Of a stretch of 64,000 nt of DNA, positions 9,596 through 17,780 are shown piece by piece. The notes under the pieces were generated by a model that had not been told where the DNA came from, did no database searches, and was given only the letters and a program-made list of their open reading frames with translations. The DNA is taken from the NCBI RefSeq assembly GCF_900185715.1, contig NZ_FYAS01000025.1:434001-498000 (forward strand). The letters run 5' to 3'. The position numbers were made by a program, and so were the translations under genes. Position 1 is the first letter of the stretch. Each line of letters starts with the position of its first letter. This DNA is from Allobosea sp. CS1GBMeth4. GTDB lineage: Bacteria > Pseudomonadota > Alphaproteobacteria > Rhizobiales > Beijerinckiaceae.

Positions 9596-10213
9596 ATGAG
9601 TGACTGGATAGATGATGGTGAAGTTCGAATGGCCGTCGTGCGCTTGCTGAATGCCAAGGGTTACGCCGTTGAGAACACGGCCTCTGGGTCAGGGGTACCG
9701 AGGTTCTCGCGTATCAAGATCGCCAAGGGCGGCGAGACTCTTTCCTGCGCGATCAAGGTAACCACGGGAGGTCGCATATCGTTCACTCGCGGCGCCAATG
9801 GCTCGTACTACGTGCTGAGCGACGTTGACCGCGTCATCCATGCTCAGCGGTCTGAAGAAGAACCGGCCAAGGTCGTCGTGACCATGTTCGACAAGGACAC
9901 CGTCGTTGCAGCGTTCGAGGCGAACCACGCCGCAAAGGCTGCGCACGGAATGGAACACATCCCCTCCTGGGTGAATCCGGAGTTTGAAGAGGGTTGGCGG
10001 CTCACGGGCTCTGGCTTCGGGGAAAAGGCGCTGTGGTCTGAGACTATTTCGGCATCAGCCGACAAGCAGGAACGCGAGGTCAATGAGGCGTCCCCCGACC
10101 GCCGCGCCCCGAGTAATGACGCGAGCTTCATGGAGACGATCAAGGCTCGCTTGGCCGAGCGCATGGGTGTCAGCGCGGACAAGATCGACATCGAGATCAA
10201 GGTGAGGGTGTGA
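9596..10213 (+). CDS. Hypothetical protein (205 aa)
   Basis: Good coding region with a strong ribosome site (TAGGAGAAAGCC before ATG). The N-terminal ~110 residues look like a compact alpha/beta fold: a DDGEVRMAVVRLLNAKGY helix, a basic strand (SRIKIAKGG), CAIKVTTGGRISFTR, then YYVLSDVDRVIHA. An acidic linker follows (KQEREVNEASPDRR) and a C-terminal helix (ETIKARLAERMGVSADKIDI). I do not recognise a family; the strand-rich core recalls small nuclease-like folds but no catalytic motif is convincing. It lies between an IS3 remnant and a toxin-antitoxin-like pair, so accessory cargo is likely. Confidence 0.8.
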   Translation: MSDWIDDGEVRMAVVRLLNAKGYAVENTASGSGVPRFSRIKIAKGGETLSCAIKVTTGGRISFTRGANGSYYVLSDVDRVIHAQRSEEEPAKVVVTMFDKDTVVAAFEANHAAKAAHGMEHIPSWVNPEFEEGWRLTGSGFGEKALWSETISASADKQEREVNEASPDRRAPSNDASFMETIKARLAERMGVSADKIDIEIKVRV

Positions 10214-10583
10214 CCACTCGGGCGATGGCGGTTGGGCCCTCCAGCCGCCTCGCCCTCTGGAATAAGAGCAGCGAGGAAGTGTATCGCGCTTCTCGGCGCA
10301 GTATGGCGCGCCGGCGGGCGTTTGTCAGACGTAGAACGGCGCATCTAAATCCGCAGCGGGGCCCTGCGCTGCTTTCGCTCGCTTGGCAGCTCGCTATAGC
10401 CAGGTCAATCTCTGCCGACCACGCATTGCCCGCATGTATATCGACACGCGCTCTTGCCGAGACCGGCGTCATGGATGGTCTGTAGTCACAGGGAAAGGCT
10501 GAGGCGTCGGGTAATCTCAGCGCACTAGGCCGACGCGCGCGAGCTCGATCTCCTTCTCATCGAAGAGATCGAGCTCCAGCCTA
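10214..10583. other. 370-bp stretch without a supported gene
   Basis: Open frames exist on both strands (for example a GTG frame overlapping the previous stop, rich in Arg and Ser), but they lack ribosome sites and family features. I see no repeat or RNA structure here. Confidence 0.5.
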
Positions 10584-11111
10584 CTATTCTGGCCCCAGAA
10601 CATCGTCGAACAAGCCGCTCGAGCTGGCGTGCCGTTTGCCACTCATCATCCAGCTTTCCGCGCGAAGAAACTCCAGAAGGCTGATGCACTCGATCTTATA
10701 GGCCGAGCAAACTGTTGGGATTTTCGGCTTCGCTTCCGTCCCTGGCCCTTCCTCGGTGACAACCACGGCGCCGCGCAGCTTCGCGAGACTGATCACGAAC
10801 GGATCAGCCGATGATCCCCGCTTTCGCTCTGCGACCAGTTTCTCATGGCTGGCGAGAATTCGAACAACATGGTCGAGGGTGTCTTGATCGATAGCAATGA
10901 CGATAGGGCCGGCGTCCGTCATCCAGGCCGCAACATCCTTAGATCGCTTGTCGAGCTCGTGGGCGACCTCCTCAGGACAGATCAATCGGCCTTCTGCGAT
11001 AAGCGCCGCGATCCCGTTCCAAAGCTGCGGGAAGACGTCGATGGGGTAGCGCTCGTCCCAAGCGGCGATCAGGGCGCTCGTGTCGATGCAGTAGAGCGCC
11101 TTTCTCTTCAT
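10584..11111 (-). CDS. DUF4411 family PIN-domain protein, predicted toxin
   Basis: A 175-aa protein of the DUF4411 branch of PIN-like ribonucleases. Acidic residues expected for the metal site are in YCIDTSALIAAW (Asp10), CPEEVAHELDK, SSADPFVISLA and VVTEE. Its ATG overlaps the stop of the upstream ImmA/IrrE gene by 4 bp (ATGA), a tight translational coupling. Pairs of an XRE-COG2856 protein with a small PIN protein were predicted as type II toxin-antitoxin modules (the Mycobacterium tuberculosis Rv2515c/Rv2514c arrangement is comparable as I recall). By that model this would be an RNA-cleaving toxin. Activity is inference. Confidence 0.85.
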   Translation of the reverse strand: MKRKALYCIDTSALIAAWDERYPIDVFPQLWNGIAALIAEGRLICPEEVAHELDKRSKDVAAWMTDAGPIVIAIDQDTLDHVVRILASHEKLVAERKRGSSADPFVISLAKLRGAVVVTEEGPGTEAKPKIPTVCSAYKIECISLLEFLRAESWMMSGKRHASSSGLFDDVLGPE

Positions 11112-12298
11112 GCCGCGCGGAAGGCCTGTTTCTCGACCGCGCTGATGTGCTTGGCCTGGATGTTGAGGTAAGCGGCTGCGTCATTCATCGTGATGCGCCG
11201 TTCGCGATAGCTGTTCAGCACGAGACGAGCGAAACTCTTGCCGTAGCGGCCAACCATGGTGAGGTGAGGGAGGGCAAAGCCTTCACCAGCGACTCGATCG
11301 TCAAGCCGCTCATATTCCGCCTCGAAGGCCTTGCGCTTGTGCACATAGAAGCGCTGGGCGGCGAAGCCGAGCTTGACCATCCGGAGCAATGCCGCTTCTC
11401 GGCTCGCGCCGAACATCTCTGCCGTCGCGTCCAATTCCGGATCAGCCCAGGCAGCCGTAGGGCCTTTGTCACGGAGCCGCGCGATCTTGGCAGCTTCGTC
11501 GGCCGGGATGAGGACTGCAGCGGCGACGGCATTGCAAAATCGCTCGATCTTGCGTTCTGCCGGCGGCAACCATGGGCCTGGCTGAACCGCGTTTTCCACC
11601 ACAGCCGTTCCGAGCAGCAAATGTGCGAACTCGTGCAGAAGCGTAAAGGCGCGGCCAGCCGTCTTGTCGCGCCCATTTACCGCGACGATCGGCAAGCGAT
11701 CGAATGGGACGGCAAAGCCTCGGACTTCCCGAACCTTCGGCGCCTGGCTGCCGGCCATGACGAAGACCAGCACGTCCTTTGACTCGATGAGATCCCGCCA
11801 GTAGGCGAAGGCCAAGCCCCTGCGGGCGGCACGGGACTGGTCAGCGAAATCTGCGCCGAGGAACTTGCACACCTTGGCCGCTACGGCCTCGACGTCATCG
11901 GTCAACGCGGCGCGCAAGGTGAAGGCCTCGCTGCCGCCGGCGCCATCGTCGAGCAAGTCAAGGGCGATCTCCCGACGCTCCTGAGCTTGGCGGATTTCGA
12001 AGGCGACGCGTGCCGGCATAGCTCCGCCACCGAGCTCATCGATACGGCGGAAATCGCGGAGCGGTTGGAAATCGCGTGGAGGCTTGGGAAGCAGCATTAC
12101 GGCGAGCGGTCGATGGTACTTTGTCGCCAAGGCGCGGAGCTGCGGCAGGGTTGGCTTCGCCTCACCTCTTTCCCACGCTTCTAGCCGTTCGGGAGCAACC
12201 CCAGCGGCCTTCGCGGCCTCTTCCAGGCCGACAGACGCAGTTCTACGAGCCCAGACAAGCAGGGGAGCTTCGACCGGCGCTATCACTCTCTCGGCCAT
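11108..12298 (-). CDS. XRE-type HTH / ImmA-IrrE metallo-endopeptidase, predicted antitoxin or regulator
   Basis: A 396-aa two-domain protein. The N-terminal helix-turn-helix reads SVGLEEAAKAAGVAPERLEA (about 22-41). A helical linker follows, then a zinc metallopeptidase domain with HEFAH at residues 222-226, the HExxH signature of the ImmA/IrrE (COG2856) family. The downstream gene starts within its stop and encodes a DUF4411 PIN protein, so the pair is probably a toxin-antitoxin module in which this protein binds DNA and neutralises or processes its partner. Phage ImmA proteases cleave repressors, so a protease-triggered switch is also possible. Confidence 0.9.
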   Translation of the reverse strand: MAERVIAPVEAPLLVWARRTASVGLEEAAKAAGVAPERLEAWERGEAKPTLPQLRALATKYHRPLAVMLLPKPPRDFQPLRDFRRIDELGGGAMPARVAFEIRQAQERREIALDLLDDGAGGSEAFTLRAALTDDVEAVAAKVCKFLGADFADQSRAARRGLAFAYWRDLIESKDVLVFVMAGSQAPKVREVRGFAVPFDRLPIVAVNGRDKTAGRAFTLLHEFAHLLLGTAVVENAVQPGPWLPPAERKIERFCNAVAAAVLIPADEAAKIARLRDKGPTAAWADPELDATAEMFGASREAALLRMVKLGFAAQRFYVHKRKAFEAEYERLDDRVAGEGFALPHLTMVGRYGKSFARLVLNSYRERRITMNDAAAYLNIQAKHISAVEKQAFRAA

Positions 12299-12558
12299 GG
12301 GATACCAACGTGCGGCACGAATTTCCGTGCCATCATGCAGCAGATTCTACAATAAGACCTTGCGCCAGAAGGGCAGCAATCGCCCACCACGGATCACGGC
12401 CGGCCTATCCCGTGTCGTCATCCGGTGGACGAGCGCTTCCCCTCCCCCGCGACACATTGACGGCTTACGTCAAAGCGCGTCCATCAAAATCAATACGCAT
12501 ATATTGGACAATTGTTGGCTTTGAACGCCAGCCAAGCAGCTCAAGTGCTTGATTTTAT

Positions 12559-12574
12559 TGGCGCTCCCTAGGGG
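12559..12574. repeat. Left attachment site (att core repeat)
   Basis: TGGCGCTCCCTAGGGG is identical to the 3' end of the tRNA-Glu gene at 25206-25221 and diverges immediately outside the 16 bp. It defines the distal end of the integrated element. Confidence 0.88.
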
Positions 12575-12734
12575 CGTTTAGGGATTCATGCAGTCGCTCT
12601 AGAGCTTTGTTTTTACAGAGTTCTTTTAGCGATCGCAAGGAGCCGTGTAACCCCAGCGTACTCCTAGTCCAAAAGCCCCCCTCGCGCGGGACAACAACAA
12701 GCCTCACAATGAGGGCGATGAGCGGGCCAAGGCG

Positions 12735-13109
12735 TTACTTCGCTCCTTCACGCCACTTTGCCGTGATAATGAGAATTGATCCGATGAAAAACGCCACGAA
12801 CCTAATTTGATTGAAGGTATCAACCAAGAAGGACGCTCTAGAATCTTTAACCCGATCATTCACTCGTATATTTTCCCAGAAGGTCCTGTTATTTCTGGAA
12901 ACATATACCTGCGGTTCACCAGAACCGATTGCAGCCCATATATGCTTGAGCTTCTGATCAAGATCTAGAAAGGCTCCATCTGATACAGCTCGAAGCGAAC
13001 CGGAAAGAAGGCCAAATTCAAATACCGCTGCAAACAATATTAGGCCTATGCCAACGGCCTCTAGGCGCTTCGGATGGATACCATTCCACCAGCTAAGAAG
13101 GCGATTCAT
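12735..13109 (-). CDS. Small membrane protein (124 aa)
   Basis: Two hydrophobic segments (about residues 19-38, AVGIGLILFAAVFEFGLLSG, and about 100-117, IRFVAFFIGSILII) flank a polar ~60-residue loop containing WAAIGSGEPQVYVSRNNRTF. This predicts both termini on the same side and a soluble middle domain. No family is recognised and the ribosome site is weak. It is the first gene inside the left end of the tRNA-Glu element, on the opposite strand to the reverse-transcriptase group, and its AT-rich codon use differs from the chromosome. Confidence 0.65.
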   Translation of the reverse strand: MNRLLSWWNGIHPKRLEAVGIGLILFAAVFEFGLLSGSLRAVSDGAFLDLDQKLKHIWAAIGSGEPQVYVSRNNRTFWENIRVNDRVKDSRASFLVDTFNQIRFVAFFIGSILIITAKWREGAK

Positions 13110-13296
13110 CGGCTATTTGACCCCATTTTGCTACGATAAGCGCCAGCAACTGACCTATGCTCGCGCTGCCGGCCATAGCATACATCAGGGGCATCGGCGT
13201 CTCAGGCTCGCGTGACGAGTCAACAGGCTCCTTCTCTAGGTATCTTGACTCGTTCGTGGCTTATGTTCCTATTTCGTTCTCATTCGAGAGCCCACC

Positions 13297-13491
13297 ATGG
13301 AACACGACAAGCCACCCAAGCCTGTGGTCACAGATACGGACATTGATGCGGTTCTAGCGGAGTTCAAAGGTGATGCTCGGGAAGCCATCAGGGCTCTCCT
13401 GCACGATCTCGACACGCTAGCTCAGGACGCTGACCGGCTGGTGAGCCATGGGTTTGTGCGGGGCATGCAGCCGTGGCGGAGGGCTGTCTGA
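13297..13491 (+). CDS. Small hypothetical protein (64 aa)
   Basis: Starts MEHDKPPKPVVTDTDIDAVL, followed by a predicted helix (FKGDAREAIRALLHDLDTLAQDAD) and a basic tail. An AGAG sequence precedes the ATG. Its TGA overlaps the ATG of the next gene (TGATG), so the two are translationally coupled. I recognise no family, though acidic-helical small proteins of this kind are common on genomic islands. Confidence 0.7.
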   Translation: MEHDKPPKPVVTDTDIDAVLAEFKGDAREAIRALLHDLDTLAQDADRLVSHGFVRGMQPWRRAV

Positions 13492-13727
13492 TGGTCCAGA
13501 GGTCGAAGCGTTCTCTGCATCCGAGCAAGATCGAGGAGATGCAGCGGGAGGTGAAGGCTTTCCAATGGAAAGTCAGGGGATGGGCCGCAGAGGTGCCGAT
13601 TGCGAGCACGGTCTATATCGGCTTGGACCCCCTCAATCACTCCTTAGAGTTGATGAACCGCATCTTGAATGGCGAGAGAGAGGGTAGCGGGTATCAAAGA
13701 CCGTTTGGTGAGGGCGGCATGGAGTGA
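13491..13727 (+). CDS. Small hypothetical protein (78 aa), coupled to the preceding gene
   Basis: ATG at 13491 shares a base with the preceding stop, and GGAGGG lies 7 nt upstream inside the previous gene, so the start is well supported. The protein is basic at its N-terminus (MVQRSKRSLHPSKIEEMQRE), helical in the middle and ends in a polar tail. No family is recognised. Together with the 64-aa gene it makes a two-gene unit about 220 bp upstream of the reverse-transcriptase locus, on the same strand. Confidence 0.7.
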   Translation: MVQRSKRSLHPSKIEEMQREVKAFQWKVRGWAAEVPIASTVYIGLDPLNHSLELMNRILNGEREGSGYQRPFGEGGME

Positions 13728-13950
13728 GTGTGAGAGTAGCGTATCCCCCTCTTGCTAAGCTCAAGTTTGATCCTTAGCTTCGCCTGTGCCGCTGGCGATA
13801 ACCTGGACTCACCTGGTGTTACCCGAAAGCAAGGCACTATGGCTTGCCGTAAGAAGACACTTCGAGATTCCACATTAAGGAATTCTCTTAGTTGACGTCT
13901 CCTTGTTATTGGAGTCGCAGGTTGCCGGTGGCACAGCATGGAGCAAGAGT
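13728..13950 (+). other. Leader region upstream of the reverse transcriptase, candidate structured RNA
   Basis: These 223 bp carry no convincing gene. Short inverted repeats are visible: GCTAAG...CTTAGC around 13765-13785 and GCAAGGCA/TGGCTTGC around 13839-13858. Many defence reverse transcriptases and all retrons are preceded by a templating non-coding RNA, so this is the place to look for one. No known retron consensus is apparent to me. Confidence 0.3.
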
Positions 13951-14130
13951 ATGGCTAACAAGTCGTCCCTCTCGCGCCTTGCTCGCAGGTATCTGGCTGA
14001 CGCCTTGATCATCCTTGAGTTGATCAACGTCATCCTCGACCTGTTGAGCAAGGCCGTCAACTATGCCCGTCAAGTTCGAAAACTACACGCATTCATTCCT
14101 GAGAAACGGCAAGCCTATCTTTGCTCCTAG
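13951..14130 (+). CDS. Possible small hydrophobic-helix protein (59 aa) overlapping the RT start
   Basis: The frame starting ATGGCTAACAAG encodes a basic N-terminus, a hydrophobic helix (DALIILELINVILDLLSKAV) and a basic tail. It overlaps the first 68 bp of the reverse transcriptase gene in another frame. The hydrophobic helix and GAG-type ribosome site support it moderately. If real, it is co-expressed with the reverse transcriptase and could be a membrane-active partner. Confidence 0.45.
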   Translation: MANKSSLSRLARRYLADALIILELINVILDLLSKAVNYARQVRKLHAFIPEKRQAYLCS

Positions 14131-14806
14131 TGAGCTAGGCCGCTCTATCGGCGAGGATGTTAAGAACTGGGTGGAGATCAAGGTCGGGTTCGACCCCTTT
14201 TATCACCACCTGAGAGAAGGCGGGCATGTTGCCGCGCTCCATAATCACAGGCCCAATGCCTTCTTCGCTCGCGTAGATATTGAGCGCTTCTTCTATTCAA
14301 TCGGGCGGAATCGTGTCGTTAGAGCGCTGCGAGAAGCCGATGTTCCAAGGCCAGCCCACTTTGGCAAGTGGTCGACTGTCCGAAATCCCTATGATGATCC
14401 AAGGTATGCGTTGCCATATGGCTTCGTTCAATCGCCCATCCTGTCATCATTGGTGTTGATGCAATCGGACCTTGGAGCCGTTCTAAGAGAGAAATCGAAA
14501 GAGCTTACAGTATCGGTATACATGGACGATATTTCAATCTCCGCGAACGATGCAGAGCTATTGAGCCGATCATTTGATGATATTGTATCCGCTGTGCACC
14601 GCTCTGGCTTTCGGTTGAACGAGGCCAAGCTACGGCGGCCCTCACCAGCGATGGACGTATTTAACTGCACCCTCTCAACCGGGACGACGGTGGTCACTGA
14701 AGAGCGCGTGGCTGAATTTTACGAGGTCCCTCGGACGGCTGCCAGTGAGGCAGGCTTCGAACGCTACGTCGCTAGGGTGTCTCGCGGAAACGCTGAAGCC
14801 TCATAA
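14063..14806 (+). CDS. Compact reverse transcriptase
   Basis: A 247-aa protein with the ordered motifs of reverse transcriptases: motif A in FFARVDIERFFYSI (Asp72), motif B in LPYGFVQSPILSSL (117-130), motif C YMDD in SVYMDDISIS (Asp155, Asp156) and motif D in GFRLNEAKLRR. The polymerase triad is complete. It is short, with reduced N-terminal fingers and little room for a thumb, and it lacks the maturase domain of group II introns. An unclassified or defence-associated (UG/DRT-like or Abi-like) lineage is therefore more likely than an intron protein. It is followed by a DUF6035/CoiA-like nuclease gene on the same strand, 163 bp downstream. Catalytic motifs are seen directly; a role in phage defence is inference. 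Confidence 0.88.
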   Translation: MPVKFENYTHSFLRNGKPIFAPSELGRSIGEDVKNWVEIKVGFDPFYHHLREGGHVAALHNHRPNAFFARVDIERFFYSIGRNRVVRALREADVPRPAHFGKWSTVRNPYDDPRYALPYGFVQSPILSSLVLMQSDLGAVLREKSKELTVSVYMDDISISANDAELLSRSFDDIVSAVHRSGFRLNEAKLRRPSPAMDVFNCTLSTGTTVVTEERVAEFYEVPRTAASEAGFERYVARVSRGNAEAS

Positions 14807-14969
14807 TATGCCGCGCGGGATGCGGGATCAGGCGGGGGTTGCTACCAATCGATGTCCGCCATCCGTGCGATCAAGATTCTCAAAGCCCGCGTGGCATTCT
14901 CCGTAACGCGATTCTGCCGCCGCCGTACACGGTCCCCTTCAATTGCTAGCCAGTCGAGGCAGGTGTCCC

Positions 14970-16418
14970 ATGGGCAATGTGACCATCAACCCTCTCGATC
15001 TAACGCCGGCTGTGAAGGACCCGGAGCTCGCCGAGGTTTTGGACCTAGAAACCGGCGAAATATTCAACGCTGTCGAGTTCATCGGCGGCCTTCGCTACGA
15101 CGCGCTGGTCAAGCTTCGCGCCGATATGCAGGATGAACTGCATAAGAAGAAGCATAGATATCAGTGCGCTTGGTGCTCAACTCCAGCCTACATCGTTGCC
15201 AGCTCACAAAAGCGTTTCTTCTTCCGTCATATCAAAGAGGATGGCTCTTGCCCTGCTAAGACGCGCGGGGCATCCGCTGATGAGATTTTAGCTCGGAAGT
15301 ACTTTGGGCAGCGGGAGGGAGCGGCGCACCAACGCATCAAGAGATTGATTGAGCGGAGCCTTGCAGCCGATCCGAACTTCACCGCAGTGGCCCTTGAGAA
15401 GACTTGGCGGTCTGCTAGCAATCTGAAGGCACGCAGGCAGCCAGACGTTCAAGCCACAAGGGGCGACCAGCGCCTAGCATTCGAGGTCCAGCTATCGACC
15501 ACCTTCCTCAGTGTCGTCGCGGGGCGTCGGAACTTCTATCGAGACCAAGGCGGGCTGCTGGTCTGGGTGATGGGTAGCTTCTCCCCGGACTACCGCCGTA
15601 TGACCACTGACGATCTCCTGTTCCCGAACAACTCCAACATTCTTGTGGTGGATGAGGAGACCACAAGGCTGTCTGAGGCATCTGGCGCATTCCATGTCCG
15701 CGCTCACTACCGTCGCCCTGTGCGCGAGGGCGCGAAGCTCATCGACCAGTGGGATGAGAAGATTGCCCGCTTTCAGGATTTAACCTTCGATCAGGAGCGG
15801 CAACGCGCCTTCCTATTCGACTATGAGGCTGCGGAGAGCGCGCTTAAGCTCATCATCAAGACCGAGCGCACGGAAGCGCGAGCACGGCGGGATGAGGCTT
15901 TGCGGTCTGAGTTCTTTGAGATTTGGAGCGCCCGCGCCGATGAGGACCATTACAAGCTCCGCAAGACGGCGTGGCGATCACTGTGGATCAAGTTCAGACA
16001 GATGGGCATCCGCTCGCCAGAGGAATACGGGGAGACGTGGCGGCTTCATGCGATCATCAGCGCCTTGCTCAGCGCAAAGGCCGGCACGCCGGTGGGCTGG
16101 GGCTATAAGTCTCTGATCGAAGTCGCGCACCATCTGGAAACCAACCACAAGGATTGCGTGATCGCCTTTGGATACGCTCTCGATCAATACGGCCACCGCG
16201 CAACCCTTGAGAAAGAAGACAAGTCCGGGCGTTGGCAGAGGAAGCTGTCTTCTATTCGGGAGAAAGTCGGAAATTATGACCCTGACTACTGGCCCGATGA
16301 AGCTTGGACCGGCCTGATCTGTTTCCTCTTCCCTGAGATACGTGAGAGGCTTGAAGGCTATATCGCGAGAATGCAGGCGCACTACGCGAAGGCCGATGCA
16401 GAGCTTGCATCGCTGTGA
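14970..16418 (+). CDS. DUF6035 / CoiA-like nuclease protein
   Basis: A 482-aa protein. The N-terminal part has TGEIFNAVEFI, then a probable zinc site Cys66-x2-Cys69, His87 and Cys94 (in RYQCAWCS and FFFRHIKEDGSCPA). A PD-(D/E)xK-type core follows with RRQPDVQA (Asp159) and AFEVQLSTTFL (Glu172-x-Gln174), then RRNFYRDQGGLLVWV. This order and wording match the DUF6035 family, which resembles competence protein CoiA and related nucleases. The C-terminal ~200 residues are helical and of unknown role. I use the ATG at 14970 with AGGCAGG upstream; a TTG nine codons earlier is possible. With the reverse transcriptase upstream it may form an effector pair. Confidence 0.85.
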   Translation: MGNVTINPLDLTPAVKDPELAEVLDLETGEIFNAVEFIGGLRYDALVKLRADMQDELHKKKHRYQCAWCSTPAYIVASSQKRFFFRHIKEDGSCPAKTRGASADEILARKYFGQREGAAHQRIKRLIERSLAADPNFTAVALEKTWRSASNLKARRQPDVQATRGDQRLAFEVQLSTTFLSVVAGRRNFYRDQGGLLVWVMGSFSPDYRRMTTDDLLFPNNSNILVVDEETTRLSEASGAFHVRAHYRRPVREGAKLIDQWDEKIARFQDLTFDQERQRAFLFDYEAAESALKLIIKTERTEARARRDEALRSEFFEIWSARADEDHYKLRKTAWRSLWIKFRQMGIRSPEEYGETWRLHAIISALLSAKAGTPVGWGYKSLIEVAHHLETNHKDCVIAFGYALDQYGHRATLEKEDKSGRWQRKLSSIREKVGNYDPDYWPDEAWTGLICFLFPEIRERLEGYIARMQAHYAKADAELASL

Positions 16419-16519
16419 TCCCTTCTGACATGACGAAGCCCCCGCCCTGCCCTAATGGAGCCAAGGGAAGTGCGGGAGCCTCAAGGGGTATCGGTGTTTT
16501 TCGGCCCGTGAAGCGCCGG

Positions 16520-16780
16520 CTAGTACCACATTTTCACATGGAGTCCCGTTGCACCCAAGGCCTCGAACTCGGCGTTTAGGTAGTCATCGGTTCCGCTGAT
16601 CTCTGCCGTGGTTCCATGCGCTAGAGGGCCATAGCGCTTCGTCAGGCAGTCAAGGCCTGCTTGCGTGCCCCCGAGGAGGCGGAAGGTCCTTGAGCCTAGT
16701 TCCTCTGTGAAGATGATGATGTCTGCGATAGGTTCGATGGTCATAGGCTCAACTGATCCAATTGGAGAAGCCGAAATCAT
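16520..16780 (-). CDS. Small hypothetical protein (up to 86 aa)
   Basis: Encodes a small acidic protein with alternating strands and helices (EPIADIIIFTEELGSRTFRL, then TQAGLDCLTKRYGPLAHGTT and LNAEFEALGATGLHVKMWY). The true start may be the second Met (16742-16744). It is convergent with the DUF6035 gene about 100 bp away. I recognise no family. Confidence 0.5.
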   Translation of the reverse strand: MISASPIGSVEPMTIEPIADIIIFTEELGSRTFRLLGGTQAGLDCLTKRYGPLAHGTTAEISGTDDYLNAEFEALGATGLHVKMWY

Positions 16781-17108
16781 TCCCGGCGAATCAGCTAAAT
16801 CACATCATTAATTTGAAGAAAAATCGCTATAACTATGGGATAGCTATTACTATCTTTATGCCACCCCCCGAACCTCTTCGCTCACCACGGCAAGGCCTAA
16901 CAACAACAATCGACCCTTTACCGGCTTTTTGAAACGCCCTTTTGTTTGCCTGGGGGCTGCTTAAGCCACGATGGGACCCAAAAGGACCCGTGTTCCTCGG
17001 GAGCCAAGAGAGCTGCAAGGCCAGCGCGTGCCAGCCCCGTGAGCCCTGATGATCTACCTGCCCGCGTGCGCCCTCAACATGATAGGCAAGCCGGGGACAT
17101 TGGCGACA

Positions 17109-17765
17109 TTAGGCCGCTTCCTTCCGCGACATTCCCCATTCGATCAGCGAAGCCTCCGCCGCCGCAGGGTCTTCCATGATGCGATAAATGGCCTGCCTGC
17201 TGAGCCCTGTAGCCTTTGCAATCGCGCTCACGCCCGCCTTCTGCTCGGTCAGGTTCCTCACGGTCTCAAGCTGCCCTGCGGTGAAGCTCGGTTTCCTTCC
17301 CTTGTAGCGCTTGCTGTCCTCAAGCCCCTTGGCGTGGGCAATGCCAGCAGCCTGGGCGGCTTTCGTGACCTCAGCCTGTGACTGCGCCGCTGCCGCCATG
17401 AAGCCGATCAGCGCGTCCCTGACGGCCATCTGCATGGGGTCCTTGGTGGAGCCGTCGAAGGTCATGCTGTTGATGATCGTGCGGACAATGACGCCGCGCT
17501 TCATGAACTCCTGAATGGCCTGCCTCACGTCCTCATAGTTGCGGCCAAGCCGATCAACCCAACGGACCACCAAAACGTCACCAGCCCTGAGGATGTCATA
17601 GAGGCGCTTTCCCTCAGGGCGCTCTTCAAGGCGGGTCTTAACTCCCGATACGCCGTGATCAGCAATCACTCGGTCGAGCTTGAACCCTGCGGCCTCGGCC
17701 TGCTTCTGCTGATGCTCAATGGTCTGGTCGAGAGTGGAAACGCGGGCATAGAGAACGGTCTGCAT
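17109..17765 (-). CDS. Serine recombinase, resolvase/invertase family
   Basis: A 218-aa recombinase of the Tn3 resolvase/Hin type. The N-terminal catalytic domain shows VLYARVSTLDQT with the nucleophilic Ser, ADHGVSGVKTRLEERP, GDVLVVRWVDRLGRN with the conserved Arg pair, and an internal helix; the C-terminal helix-turn-helix reads VSAIAKATGLSRQAIYRIM. I start at MQTVLYARVS rather than four codons earlier. It probably resolves or inverts DNA of the element. A cluster of inverted repeats directly upstream (17781-17895) suits a res site and operator. Confidence 0.92.
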   Translation of the reverse strand: MQTVLYARVSTLDQTIEHQQKQAEAAGFKLDRVIADHGVSGVKTRLEERPEGKRLYDILRAGDVLVVRWVDRLGRNYEDVRQAIQEFMKRGVIVRTIINSMTFDGSTKDPMQMAVRDALIGFMAAAAQSQAEVTKAAQAAGIAHAKGLEDSKRYKGRKPSFTAGQLETVRNLTEQKAGVSAIAKATGLSRQAIYRIMEDPAAAEASLIEWGMSRKEAA

Positions 17766-17780
17766 CGCGGGCCTCAAATG

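Noticed and set aside
10210-10485. 91-aa frame starting at a GTG overlapping the previous stop
   Set aside because: Arg/Ser-rich with no family features; another frame on the opposite strand is equally open.
14063-14806. Reverse transcriptase as part of a group II intron
   Set aside because: No maturase/HNH domain, no domain V-like hairpin seen nearby, and the protein is too short.
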